From NCBI GenBank assembly GCA_013112555.1, contig JABFGK010000002.1:930001-994000 (forward strand): a DNA stretch of 64,000 bases. The letters run 5' to 3'. A program made the position numbers and the translations under genes. Positions 9,155 through 17,937 of this stretch are shown here, in pieces. The stretch's first letter is position 1; every line of letters starts with the position of its first letter. Below the pieces are notes generated by a model that saw only the letters and a list, made by a program, of their open reading frames with translations, did no database searches and was not told the DNA's origin. The stretch is from Planctomycetota bacterium (GTDB lineage: Bacteria > Planctomycetota > Phycisphaerae > Phycisphaerales > UBA5793).

Positions 9155-11575
9155 ATGCCCGACCTACGCGCAAGAATTGCTGCACTGTGCGACATGTCCG
9201 AGACCGGCGCTGAACGTGCGCTGGCAGAAGCCATCTCCCACGCTGACAAGGGCGAACTCTCTGCACTGGCAACCGAACTGATCAAACGAGGCCCGGCCAC
9301 CTCAATCGGTGCCTATGCATTGGTCAGAACCATGAACCGCCTTGCGGCCGATCTCCGGCAATCCACGCTTGGCAACGAATCCATATCAACAGAGACACTC
9401 ACCCGGGCGGCACTCGCGTCAGGCGAAAGCCAAACCCGCCTTAACGCACTGGCATTACTTGACTTCCGCGCTTCCTGCGGCATGTTTACCGACTGCCTGA
9501 TTCCCAACCTCTCACACCCATCGCCTGCTGTGCGCGAAGCAGTGGCTGCCTGGCTGCTGCGCGTGGCGCTCCTGATCTGGCGACGACGACACCATCCGAC
9601 CAAACAAGACGTTGCAGACCTGGACCGGGCTACGGCCGATGCCTGTTTGTCATACCCAGATCATCGACAGGATGACATCCTTCTGGCTGCCTGCCTGCTC
9701 AGCCAATCGCTGGGGCCAACCCGAACACCAAAACTCCAGGCCTGGATCGCCGATGACACCCATGCAGGTCACATGGCAAGCCGAGGCACACTCAAACGCC
9801 TGAACCGGACCCAACTGGCTCGCACCATCTTCGAATGGCTTGGCACAAAACGACTTGCGCCGCAAGCACTCACCCATCTCAACGAACTGGCCCGCTCCGA
9901 GACCCATCTCCCGCACGTCCTCTCATCGAGTCACCTTGCCCTCCTGCCAACCCAGCGACGCCGTCTCCACGAACTCAATCCACGCCGGCCGGCCGTCGTC
10001 GATCGCAAACTCGGCTTCACAACCTCCACGAATGAATCCCCCCTGCATACCCCGGCACTGGCACGATGGATTCGATCCATCCCCATGGCCGACGAAGCCG
10101 ATCGAATCAATCGGCTCGCCGATGCCCAGGTTTGCCCCGACACAGCCACCCGGCTGGCAGCCGCCCACCACCTCGGCCGCATCGCAATCGCATTGGCCCG
10201 ACACACCGCGCCGGACCCCGAAATCGCCTCAGTGCTGACCAAAGCTCTCTTTGGGTTCTGCCACGATCCCGATTCACGCGTGGCTGAACTGGCCTTCCTC
10301 TGCCTGCACACGAACCGCAACCAAGCCACCTTCGCCGCCACGGCCGTCAACAGCCTCAGGTGGGAGAGTTGCCACCCTGCAATCCGCCGACTTGCCTCCG
10401 CGCTGGCAGAGGATCGCACGGACTTTGAGACACTCTGGCAGATCTGGACCGATACCTCCCTCACACTCACAATCCGGTCGGCTCGCTGCCGTTCGCTGGC
10501 AATGACCCAGCATCCGAATGAACTGGCAGACGCCCTGCGCGGCCAACTTGCGCCCCATCATTCTCCAGCCAATCTGCTGGCAGCCATGCAGTTGATCTCC
10601 GTCATTGATCGAGTCGCTGCATTCGAACTCGAACTCCTGACGTTGACGCAACACACCGATACGCGCGTGATTGCGACGGCCGTGCGCCTGCTGGCGTGCC
10701 TGGCCCGCGAGAGTCATTCCTGTTCACAGGCCATCGCCACGTTGCTGCAGCACCCCGACCCGCGCGTCTGTGCCAACGCGATCGAATCGCTCGACCCGCC
10801 GCTGCTGTCAACGCCCGTCATTGCCCGCCTGCTGACAACCATGTCCTCATCACCCGACACGCACAATCGCGCTCGTGCCAACGCCGTCTGCCGACTCTTT
10901 GCCATCGAACCCGACCTGGCCGGCCGTCATCTTGAAGCCATGCTTCGTGATCGGACACCTGCCCACCGATGCAGCGCCCTCTGGGTACTCGAAAGCAAAC
11001 AGCAACCGCCTGCATGCATGTCTGCCCTTGCAGACCTGGCCGCTGCCGATCCGGTTCCCGAAGTGCACCCGAGCCCGACGCCTGGCACGCCGCCTGATCT
11101 CGGCGCCTTCGTCCTCACCTGCCACCCCGGCCATCACCACGGGGGACTCGGCTGCATGAACATGCTGTATCTGCCCATCATGCTGCTTGCTTCATCCGGT
11201 AACTCGCCTGCCGGACTTGTCAACCGCTTTACCCGAGGCTTCTCCGATTCGAGGATGCCGGACCTGAGTGATGTCTGGTTCTGGATCCCCATCATCGTCG
11301 GACCCTGTGTCATCACCATCATTGCATTCCGATGGAAGATGCGCGATGAAATGCGACACGGCCCGGACTACCGCCGCCTCGCTGCACGCCTCGGCCTGGG
11401 CTATGTTGATCGCATCCTCGTCGACCGGCTGGCCCGACGAGCCGGAAAACATAACGGCTCGAGCCTGTTGCTCAGCCGTGGTATGTTTGACTACTGCTTG
11501 ATTCACGAGCGCGCCCGACCCGGCCCCTGGGCGCTGAAACGCCTCCGTGCCATCCGTGATCAACTCTTTACCTGA
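9155..11575 (+). CDS. HEAT-repeat-like protein with C-terminal membrane segments
   Basis: About 806 residues from the ATG at 9155 (MPDLRARIAAL). The frame opens at 8948, but residues before this Met look like translated non-coding DNA. The protein is almost wholly made of alanine- and leucine-rich helical pairs spaced about 30-40 residues apart (for example HPSPAVREAVAAWLLRVAL, DPDSRVAELAFLCL, HTDTRVIATAVRLLACLA, HPDPRVCANAIESLDPP), typical of HEAT or armadillo scaffolds that bind other proteins. Near the C-terminus are two hydrophobic stretches (MNMLYLPIMLLASSG; FWIPIIVGPCVITIIAF), then a basic cytosolic-type tail. No enzyme motif is visible and no clear ribosome site precedes the ATG. Binding partner unknown. 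Confidence 0.7.
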   Translation: MPDLRARIAALCDMSETGAERALAEAISHADKGELSALATELIKRGPATSIGAYALVRTMNRLAADLRQSTLGNESISTETLTRAALASGESQTRLNALALLDFRASCGMFTDCLIPNLSHPSPAVREAVAAWLLRVALLIWRRRHHPTKQDVADLDRATADACLSYPDHRQDDILLAACLLSQSLGPTRTPKLQAWIADDTHAGHMASRGTLKRLNRTQLARTIFEWLGTKRLAPQALTHLNELARSETHLPHVLSSSHLALLPTQRRRLHELNPRRPAVVDRKLGFTTSTNESPLHTPALARWIRSIPMADEADRINRLADAQVCPDTATRLAAAHHLGRIAIALARHTAPDPEIASVLTKALFGFCHDPDSRVAELAFLCLHTNRNQATFAATAVNSLRWESCHPAIRRLASALAEDRTDFETLWQIWTDTSLTLTIRSARCRSLAMTQHPNELADALRGQLAPHHSPANLLAAMQLISVIDRVAAFELELLTLTQHTDTRVIATAVRLLACLARESHSCSQAIATLLQHPDPRVCANAIESLDPPLLSTPVIARLLTTMSSSPDTHNRARANAVCRLFAIEPDLAGRHLEAMLRDRTPAHRCSALWVLESKQQPPACMSALADLAAADPVPEVHPSPTPGTPPDLGAFVLTCHPGHHHGGLGCMNMLYLPIMLLASSGNSPAGLVNRFTRGFSDSRMPDLSDVWFWIPIIVGPCVITIIAFRWKMRDEMRHGPDYRRLAARLGLGYVDRILVDRLARRAGKHNGSSLLLSRGMFDYCLIHERARPGPWALKRLRAIRDQLFT

Positions 11576-11646
11576 TCTCTCGGCCGTAGGACTTCAATCC
11601 GACTGTCAGAACACCGAACAAGAGGCCGCGCGAGTATCCCACGCCG

Positions 11647-12528
11647 ATGAAAACACAACGACAACGATCTCGAAAACCACGCGTGGCCCTCGTCTACGAC
11701 TTTGACGGCACGCTCGCACCCGGCAACATGCAGGAACAGAGTTTTCTGCCTGCCGTCAATATCAACAAAAAGAAGTTCTGGAACGACAATCTGGCCCGGA
11801 CCAAAGAGCATGACATGGACGAAATACTCTCGTACATGGAGTTGATGCTCGAGCATTCACGAGCAACGAAAACCCCGGTTCGCCGAGACACATTCAAAGA
11901 ATACGGCCAGCGCATCAAGTTCTTCCCCGGGGTCGATACGTGGTTCTCCCGCGTCGGCACCTTTGCGAAACAGGCCGGCGTTGTCGTGGCACACTACATC
12001 ATCTCGTCGGGCAATCAGGAAACCATCGAAGGCACCTCAATCGCCCGTCATTTTGCGCACATATACGCCTCCAGATTTCGATATGATGAGAACGGCGTGG
12101 CCGTCTGGCCGGCGCTGGCCATCAACTATACGAACAAAGCCCAGTTCCTTTTTCGAATTAACAAAGGCATTGAAAACGCCTATGACAACAGCACGATCAA
12201 CCAGTATACACCGGAGGAACAGCGCCCCGTCCCCTTCAGAAACTTCATCTATCTCGGCGATGGATTGACCGACGTGCCGGCCATGAAAATGGTCACCTAC
12301 CAGGGCGGCAAGTCGATTGTTGTGTACAAAGCCCGGACCGGCGGCGCAAAGACACGCGCCCACAATCTGGTTGAGCAGCATAGGGCAGACATTGCTGTTC
12401 CTGCAGATTATCGCAGCGGCCGGCTGCTTGATAAGGCTGTGAAAGCAGCCATCCAGCAGATTGCTGCCCGCCACACATTCGAGCAATGTGATACGAGCCC
12501 GCTCAAGGGGCTGCGCCCCCCGAAGTAG
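11647..12528 (+). CDS. HAD-superfamily hydrolase
   Basis: A 293-residue soluble protein with the haloacid-dehalogenase motifs: motif I VYDFDGTLAP (nucleophile Asp18 and acid Asp20), motif II around IISSGNQETI, and motif IV YLGDGLTDVPAM. HAD enzymes of this kind usually remove phosphate through an aspartyl-phosphate; the layout resembles phosphoserine-phosphatase-like members, but the cap region (about residues 30-150) is not diagnostic, so the substrate is unknown. It sits 71 bases after the HEAT-like gene on the same strand, and its end is followed by a palindrome shared with the transposase gene nearby. Confidence 0.88.
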   Translation: MKTQRQRSRKPRVALVYDFDGTLAPGNMQEQSFLPAVNINKKKFWNDNLARTKEHDMDEILSYMELMLEHSRATKTPVRRDTFKEYGQRIKFFPGVDTWFSRVGTFAKQAGVVVAHYIISSGNQETIEGTSIARHFAHIYASRFRYDENGVAVWPALAINYTNKAQFLFRINKGIENAYDNSTINQYTPEEQRPVPFRNFIYLGDGLTDVPAMKMVTYQGGKSIVVYKARTGGAKTRAHNLVEQHRADIAVPADYRSGRLLDKAVKAAIQQIAARHTFEQCDTSPLKGLRPPK

Positions 12529-12551
12529 CCGTAATGGCGCATCTTCTTATC

Positions 12552-12576
12552 GGCAGTAGAAATTCATTCCTACTGC
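12552..12576. repeat. RAYT-associated palindrome, copy 1
   Basis: An imperfect palindrome of the form gcagtagaaatt...attcctactgc lies between two convergent gene ends (HAD at 12528 and the ClpP-like gene at 12570), partly overlapping the latter's stop. It is the same unit that brackets the transposase at 13.9-14.6 kb. It could form a hairpin in both transcripts and act as a shared 3' end. Confidence 0.8.
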
Positions 12577-13829
12577 TTCTTCTCTGTTTCCTGTTCAATC
12601 GCCTCCATAATCGTCTTCCGCTCCAACCCGTAAAACACCTTCGCCACCTCCGGCCCGAGCATCTCGGCATAACGCATCAGTCGGCGATACGTATGTATCC
12701 GCTCATGTCTATCTTCTATCGTTTCAACATCTTTGATAAGATAGAGTTCCTGATACAGCCTTCGAACATCCCGGTCGGCTTGCTTCACCAGCGCCTGCCA
12801 GGCGTTCGCAATCTCCAGCCCTGCCTTTGACACCTCTTCATACCCGTCATACCCGAGCAGCACCGACAACTCCTCGAGTGTATCAGCACTGCCTCGACTA
12901 ATGTGCAACGCTTCAGTCAGAGCAGCAGACAGCTCAAGATACTCCCCCTTTCTGCTCAATATATATTCACCGGACAAATCAGCATGACAAAGAACTGACG
13001 ATTGCGGATCCTCTTGTTTCAAGCCATCAACCGAAAGGATCGTCTGACACTTTAATACTGCCTCCGCCACCAATGGATCAATGCCGGCATTTCTCATTTC
13101 CTGTACGGCCCACGCGCACCATTTTGCAAACTTCTCTGCACCTTTATCCGGGTCGGGTTGATACCAGTATTGAAAGGGGGCATCCCGAAACGCCATGTGT
13201 CCATCTGATTCCATATATCGTTCTGCGTGCCCGAGCGCAAGCACAGGCGATGACCCCCAAGCGAGCCTGATCCACATAACGACTCGATGATTCCGCTCGA
13301 TTGTCAGCAGGTACTGGTGAATTTCCTCCAGCGCAGGAATATGGCCGCCCGCGCAGTTCATCGTGATCACAATCGCATCAACTTCATTCAGATCAACGCT
13401 CTCAATCGCCAGCTTTACGCATTCCTGCGTTGCGTCGTGTCCAATAAGGCCTCTCAGCGGAATGACGAATAAGCGTGCGGTGTTCTCTGGCTCAACAGCC
13501 TTTTCCTTCGGTGATTCCTCGGCGCCATTTTTTTCAACCGCAGCCGACAATGCAAAAGAGCGGCTGGCAATCTCATCTTTCCAGATCGTGATTGTGCGCT
13601 GGCCGTATGATTGATCCAGACGCAGTCGTATATGATCTGCAGAGTCCTCCGTCACAACCCCGACATACTCCATCCCATCCTGCAGCACAAACCGCTCCAG
13701 CGAATCGTCACCCGCCGTCTCGACATTTGACTTTGCTGCATTCTCCGATTGACCAAATGCCAGACTAGGCAGCGCCACGCACAGAATCAGCGCAGCCATA
13801 ACCGCTGCAACGAATCGTTGATGCCCCAT
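12570..13829 (-). CDS. secreted ClpP/NfeD-type serine protease-fold protein
   Basis: The 419-residue protein starts at the ATG at 13829, where AAGGAG lies about ten bases upstream; it opens with a signal peptide (MGHQRFVAAVMAALILCVAL...AFGQ). After a low-complexity region it has a ClpP/crotonase-like core: FVIPLRGLIGHDATQECVKL, DAIVITMNCAGGHIPALEEI, then WIRLAWGSSPVLALGHAERY, where one of the two serines is the candidate nucleophile, and DGHMAFRDAPFQYW. This layout resembles the periplasmic ClpP-like domain of NfeD/SppA relatives, but the membrane part of NfeD is absent. The catalytic base cannot be placed, so it may be inactive. The C-terminal third is helical (DVETIEDRHERIHTYRRLMR). Substrate unknown. 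Confidence 0.72.
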   Translation of the reverse strand: MGHQRFVAAVMAALILCVALPSLAFGQSENAAKSNVETAGDDSLERFVLQDGMEYVGVVTEDSADHIRLRLDQSYGQRTITIWKDEIASRSFALSAAVEKNGAEESPKEKAVEPENTARLFVIPLRGLIGHDATQECVKLAIESVDLNEVDAIVITMNCAGGHIPALEEIHQYLLTIERNHRVVMWIRLAWGSSPVLALGHAERYMESDGHMAFRDAPFQYWYQPDPDKGAEKFAKWCAWAVQEMRNAGIDPLVAEAVLKCQTILSVDGLKQEDPQSSVLCHADLSGEYILSRKGEYLELSAALTEALHISRGSADTLEELSVLLGYDGYEEVSKAGLEIANAWQALVKQADRDVRRLYQELYLIKDVETIEDRHERIHTYRRLMRYAEMLGPEVAKVFYGLERKTIMEAIEQETEKKQ

Positions 13830-13909
13830 CGCTTGCGTCTCCTTTATGTAAATGAGACGCTGAAATGTGCTCACGGTTCCCGCAATCTTCACAAGAATGT
13901 GATGTATTT

Positions 13910-13939
13910 GGCAGTAGGAATTACTTCCTACCGGCTGCC
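13910..13939. repeat. RAYT-associated palindrome, copy 2 (left flank)
   Basis: An imperfect palindrome beginning ggcagtaggaatta and ending tcctaccggctgcc lies just upstream of the transposase. With copy 4 it brackets the gene. It also lies upstream of the ClpP-like gene, inside the divergent spacer. Confidence 0.85.
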
Positions 13940-13951
13940 TACCATTTCCTT

Positions 13952-14575
13952 GTGAATCACACTGCAAAGTCACACCAGGGCGACCATCGGATACATGACC
14001 ACAAGCATCGCTTCGAGCACTGGTATCGTGATAACCAAGTGTACTTCATCACTGCACGCTGCCACACACAATTCCCCGCCTTCGCATCCGATCATGCCAA
14101 GCGCATCTTCTGGGATCGTTTTGATCATTATACAGCCAAGTGTCATTTCACGCCCTGGATCACGTCATTGCTCGACAACCACTATCATACACTTGGCTAT
14201 CTCAAGTACGGCCGCGACCTTGCCCCAATGATGAAATCGATCCACGGATCAACTGCCAAACTCGTTAACGATCATCTTCAGGCAGTAGGAATTCATTCCT
14301 ACTGCTCTGCTGACTCTCCATTGGTCAACGGTCGATTGGTGCCTTTCTGGGGCGACGGCCGAAACACATATTTCGACGGCTGTATTCGTGATGAACGGCA
14401 GGCGGCACATGCTTACCGCTATGTGTTGCAGCAAAGTGTTCGTCATGGCCTATGCCGGAACTGGCACGACTACCCACATACACACCTCAACATCGAAATG
14501 GAGCGCGCAATCACTCGCGCAACCGAGTTGCGCGCCTTCCTCTATGGCGTCCCCTACAAACGCTACCTACGCTAG
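13952..14575 (+). CDS. REP-associated tyrosine transposase (RAYT, Y1 HUH family)
   Basis: About 207 residues if translation starts at the GTG at 13952; the start is uncertain because no ribosome site is evident, and the frame is open back to 13865. The family is related to IS200/IS605 transposases, which cut single-stranded DNA at palindromes. Visible marks are WYRDNQVYFITARC near the N-terminus, the His-x-His pair in DNHYHTLGYL, KSIHGSTAKLVND, FWGDGRNTYFDGCIRDE, AYRYVLQQSVRHGL and the ending YPHTHLNIEMER...GVPYKRYLR. The catalytic tyrosine cannot be assigned safely by eye. The gene is bracketed by palindromes at 13910-13939 and 14575-14600, and a third copy (14281-14305) is part of the coding sequence. 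Confidence 0.88.
   Translation: MNHTAKSHQGDHRIHDHKHRFEHWYRDNQVYFITARCHTQFPAFASDHAKRIFWDRFDHYTAKCHFTPWITSLLDNHYHTLGYLKYGRDLAPMMKSIHGSTAKLVNDHLQAVGIHSYCSADSPLVNGRLVPFWGDGRNTYFDGCIRDERQAAHAYRYVLQQSVRHGLCRNWHDYPHTHLNIEMERAITRATELRAFLYGVPYKRYLR
14281..14305. repeat. RAYT-associated palindrome, copy 3 (inside the gene)
   Basis: ggcagtaggaattcattcct continues to actgc. It lies within the transposase reading frame, is translated as roughly QAVGIHSYCS, and keeps the frame open. Confidence 0.85.
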
Positions 14576-14600
14576 GCAGTAGGAATTAATTCCTACTGCC
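14575..14600. repeat. RAYT-associated palindrome, copy 4 (right flank)
   Basis: A 26-base perfect palindrome with half-site ggcagtaggaatt. Its first base is the last base of the transposase stop codon (tag at 14573-14575). Confidence 0.9.
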
Positions 14601-14758
14601 TGATTCATGCCTGTGCCAACCAAAACTCCCCCTCGCCACCCTCCCACTCCGACCCTATCATTCATCAACACGTCGTTTCACACTGGTCCGCACGCCACAC
14701 ACATGCACTCATCTGCCCGGGCGAAAGCCCGACGATGTAGATTGGAAAAACCAAAACC

Positions 14759-15673
14759 ATGCTCCCTAAACCACCGCCCTCCCCGGGCCGACTCGGATAC
14801 CTCTTTTTCCCGCCATATCGCGTCCAGGGAACCTCCATTGCCGGCGAGGCAACGGCTATCATGGTCCCCGAGTTCGATCTCTGCTTTGATATCGGTGCCT
14901 GCCACAAAGCCATGCTGACGGCCAACTTCGTGGCCATCACCCACGGCCACATGGACCACGTCGGCGGACTCCCGTACTACTTCAGCCAACGCCGATTCCA
15001 GGGCATGGGCGTCGGAACCTGTATCTGCGACAAACGCATCGAGCCCGCGATCCGCAACATGATGCGCGGCTGGGTCGATCTCGAACAACAGGAAACAGAG
15101 CACACGATCATCGGGCTTGAAGACGGTCAAGAATTTGAAGTGAAGAAAAACGTTTTTCTTCGCGCCTTTCACGTGGACCACACCGTCCCCTGCACGGCGT
15201 ACTCGATCATCGAAAAACGCAGCAAACTCAGACCCGAGTTGGCCGGCCTGCCTCAGGATGAACTGACCAAACGCGCTCGGGCCGGTGAAATCATCACCTA
15301 CGACCTCCGTGTCCCCATTATCACCTACATCGGAGACACGCTGGCCGGCCCGCACCTGTTGTCAGACGATGTCTGCAATGCGCGCATCCTCATCATGGAA
15401 TGCACGTTTTTTGAGAATGGTCACAAGGATCGAGCAGTCATCGGAAAGCACATCCACATCTCCGATCTCGCTGAACTCATGCCGCGCGTCAAAGCAGACG
15501 CCATCGTCCTCACCCACATCTCGCGACGCACCCATCTCGGTCTCGCGCGCACCGTTCTGAACGAGCAACTGAAAAAAGAAGATGCTGAAAGAATTCATTT
15601 CTTGATGGATCATCGAGTCAATCGCAAACGCTTCGATGAGCAACTGGTAGAAGCCGAAGCGAACGCCGAATGA
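14759..15673 (+). CDS. MBL-fold metallo-hydrolase, RNase Z-like
   Basis: A 304-residue metallo-beta-lactamase-fold protein. The zinc-binding motif THGHMDHVGG gives His62, His64, Asp66 and His67; further ligand candidates are FHVDHTVP, the Asp in YIGDTLAG, and the His in VLTHISRRTH. The order and spacing of these motifs resemble the RNase Z branch of tRNA 3'-end processing enzymes, but the flexible arm of RNase Z is not obvious, so another hydrolase role is possible. The residues before LGYLFFPPYRVQGTSI are proline-rich and the true start could be slightly later. It lies alone on the plus strand, 190 bases before dnaA. Confidence 0.82.
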   Translation: MLPKPPPSPGRLGYLFFPPYRVQGTSIAGEATAIMVPEFDLCFDIGACHKAMLTANFVAITHGHMDHVGGLPYYFSQRRFQGMGVGTCICDKRIEPAIRNMMRGWVDLEQQETEHTIIGLEDGQEFEVKKNVFLRAFHVDHTVPCTAYSIIEKRSKLRPELAGLPQDELTKRARAGEIITYDLRVPIITYIGDTLAGPHLLSDDVCNARILIMECTFFENGHKDRAVIGKHIHISDLAELMPRVKADAIVLTHISRRTHLGLARTVLNEQLKKEDAERIHFLMDHRVNRKRFDEQLVEAEANAE

Positions 15674-15862
15674 ACCGGCTCACCGGCTGACGTGTCTCGA
15701 TGAATCGCACTCTTCGGCGCTGCTGCCTGTTGACATTCGGCCTGAAGGCATTTATGTTGTGCATGGTCTGGTTGCTCGCCGGTGGGACGGTCATGGCGGG
15801 CATCCGAATAACTGGTTGAGAAAACGCTGATTGCCCTCCACCCCTGTGCCGAGGATTGATCC

Positions 15863-17422
15863 ATGGCTGATCCGGATCCGGCGGTCTGGCAGGATGTGCT
15901 TGCGCACCTCCGCCGCCACTATCCAAGCCTTTGTCGTTACTGGTTCGAAGACATCGAGCCGCTCGAAATCGATACCGGCGTCCTCCGCCTGTATGTCGAG
16001 CACCCGATTCACCTGAAGTATCTGCAGACACACTGCACCAACATCTTCACCGAAGCAGCACAGGCAGCCACCGGCCACCTGGTCAGCGTCTCGTTCACCG
16101 GAACCTACCCTGACAACCGGCGCTTCAAGCCGCCCACCAACGGCAAACGTCATCACACCAATCCCGACAAGCCGATACTCGACGCCGATTCAAAATCCAC
16201 ACCCGTCGATACGCCGGCCACCGATCATCCCGAAACAGCAGATTCCGAACCCGGCCCCGTCGTGGCCGATTCACAAAGCGTTCCCCTGATCGAAACCAAG
16301 CCGCCCGAGACAACACGTTCCGGCAACGCGATCGTCAGCACCCCGCTGACTTCGCCCGACTCGTCAAGCGACTGGCATCACCTGTATGACCAGATGGTGC
16401 TGAATCCGGATTACACGTTCGAAAACTTCGTCGTTGGGCCGACCAATCGTCTCGCACATGCTGCTTCCATTGCCGTAGCCGAGCAACCCGGCCGGGCGTA
16501 CAACCCGTTTTTCATTCACGGGGGCGTCGGGCTCGGAAAAACTCACCTGCTCCAGGCTGCCTGTCAACGCATACTCGCCACCGACAGTCAGACGCGCTTT
16601 TACTACACCTCGTGCGATTCATTTCTCAACCAGTTCATCGAGGCTGTCAAAGCCGGCGAGATGAGTGATTTCCGCCACCACTTCCGCAACATCGACATCC
16701 TCGTCGTCGATGACATACACGATCTGACCGGCCATGATCGATCGCAAGAGGAGTTCTTTCATACCTTTAACGCACTCCATCAGCGCGGCAAGCAGATCGT
16801 CCTGAGTTCCGACGCAGCCCCGTCCGAGATCCCCCATCTCGAAGCACGGCTCGTCAGCCGATTCCAACAGGGACTCGTTGCCCGCATCGACCCCCCCTGC
16901 TACGAAACGCGCATCGGTATTCTCAAGAGCAAAGCAGCCATGCGATCGCTGGCTCTGGACGACGATGTCGTCTGCTTCATTGCTCAGCGTGTCGACTCGA
17001 ACATCCGCGAACTGGAAGGGGCGCTCTCACAACTCCAGGGCATGTCAATGGCGCTTAACCGCCCAATCAACCTGGAGTTAGCACACGAAGCACTCGGCAA
17101 CCCACACGAGAGCCCCGCAGCCCACACAGTCAGCATTCAGGTAATCATCACGGTGGTCTGTCACCACTTCGAACTGCGGCAAAGCGACCTGCTGTCAAAG
17201 AGACGTCACCGATCAATCGCCACCCCCAGGCAGATCGCCATGTACTTCGCACGACAGTACACAGACCACAGTCTTGAAGAGGTTGGCGGCTACTTCGGGG
17301 GGCGCGACCATACAACTGTCATGCACGCTGAGCGCAAGATTGCAGACATGCGCGAAAGCGATGAATCGTTTGATCGCTTTATGAAAACGCTCGAACAGCA
17401 ACTTCGACCCGGTCAGAAATAA
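15863..17422 (+). CDS. dnaA: chromosomal replication initiator DnaA
   Basis: DnaA binds DnaA boxes at oriC and opens the origin. The 519-residue protein has domain I (about 1-85, WQDVLAHLRRHYPSLCRYWF), a long hydrophilic linker (about 90-170), the AAA+ ATPase with Walker A GGVGLGKTHLL near residue 220 and Walker B ILVVDDIHDLTG near 275, sensor regions, and DNA-binding domain IV with the signature GGRDHTTVMHAERKI near 480. Length is somewhat above the usual 450 because of the linker. GAGG lies nine bases before the ATG. The next gene is mutM, facing it, across a spacer with DnaA-box-like sites; dnaN, recF and gyrB are not adjacent. Confidence 0.97.
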   Translation: MADPDPAVWQDVLAHLRRHYPSLCRYWFEDIEPLEIDTGVLRLYVEHPIHLKYLQTHCTNIFTEAAQAATGHLVSVSFTGTYPDNRRFKPPTNGKRHHTNPDKPILDADSKSTPVDTPATDHPETADSEPGPVVADSQSVPLIETKPPETTRSGNAIVSTPLTSPDSSSDWHHLYDQMVLNPDYTFENFVVGPTNRLAHAASIAVAEQPGRAYNPFFIHGGVGLGKTHLLQAACQRILATDSQTRFYYTSCDSFLNQFIEAVKAGEMSDFRHHFRNIDILVVDDIHDLTGHDRSQEEFFHTFNALHQRGKQIVLSSDAAPSEIPHLEARLVSRFQQGLVARIDPPCYETRIGILKSKAAMRSLALDDDVVCFIAQRVDSNIRELEGALSQLQGMSMALNRPINLELAHEALGNPHESPAAHTVSIQVIITVVCHHFELRQSDLLSKRRHRSIATPRQIAMYFARQYTDHSLEEVGGYFGGRDHTTVMHAERKIADMRESDESFDRFMKTLEQQLRPGQK

Positions 17423-17937
17423 TCACATTGCGATGACGTGTCGAATCTGCATGACAACTGTCTGAATCTTAGCACAAACCAGATAAGCCAGTCCGAAGTT
17501 CGCCTCCAATTCGGGGGGCTATTTATGTGGAAAACCTGTTCGAATACGAGTCATTCCCTGACAGGCCCTGCCGGGCATCGAAGCGCGCGGCCCGCGAACG
17601 CTCGGTTCTTGCAGGATGGTGTTGTGGATTGAACCCGGCAATTCACAGCTGCTCACAGTTGATGACAGCCAAATGACAGGTTATCCGATGACCAAACCAT
17701 CGCGCAACTGCTTCAGTGATAGATAGTTGTGTTTACGAGTGCCCCCGATGTCCCCGAATGAACAGGACTACCACTGATACGGTTCTTTAATACTTCTACT
17801 ATAGTAGTCTGCTCTGTCCTGTTACTGACACGTCAAGTCATTCTCCCGCACACCGTTATTCTGGACAATTCACGGGCTATTCCGCCATGTGGGTAAGTTG
17901 TGGATAACCGGCCGGTGTAAATAGTGTAAACGACTCC
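17423..17937. promoter_or_regulatory. dnaA-adjacent spacer with DnaA-box-like sites (oriC candidate or autoregulatory region)
   Basis: The 515-bp spacer has no gene. At 17899-17907 is a perfect consensus DnaA box on the minus strand (tgtggataa). One-mismatch and two-mismatch versions lie at 17526-17534 (tgtggaaaa) and 17623-17631 (tgtggattg). An AT-richer stretch with the palindrome ctactatagtag lies near 17795-17812. This is the usual make-up of a bacterial oriC, but base composition is C-rich on the + strand on both sides, unlike an active replichore switch. It could be a regulatory DnaA-binding region instead. Confidence 0.45.
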
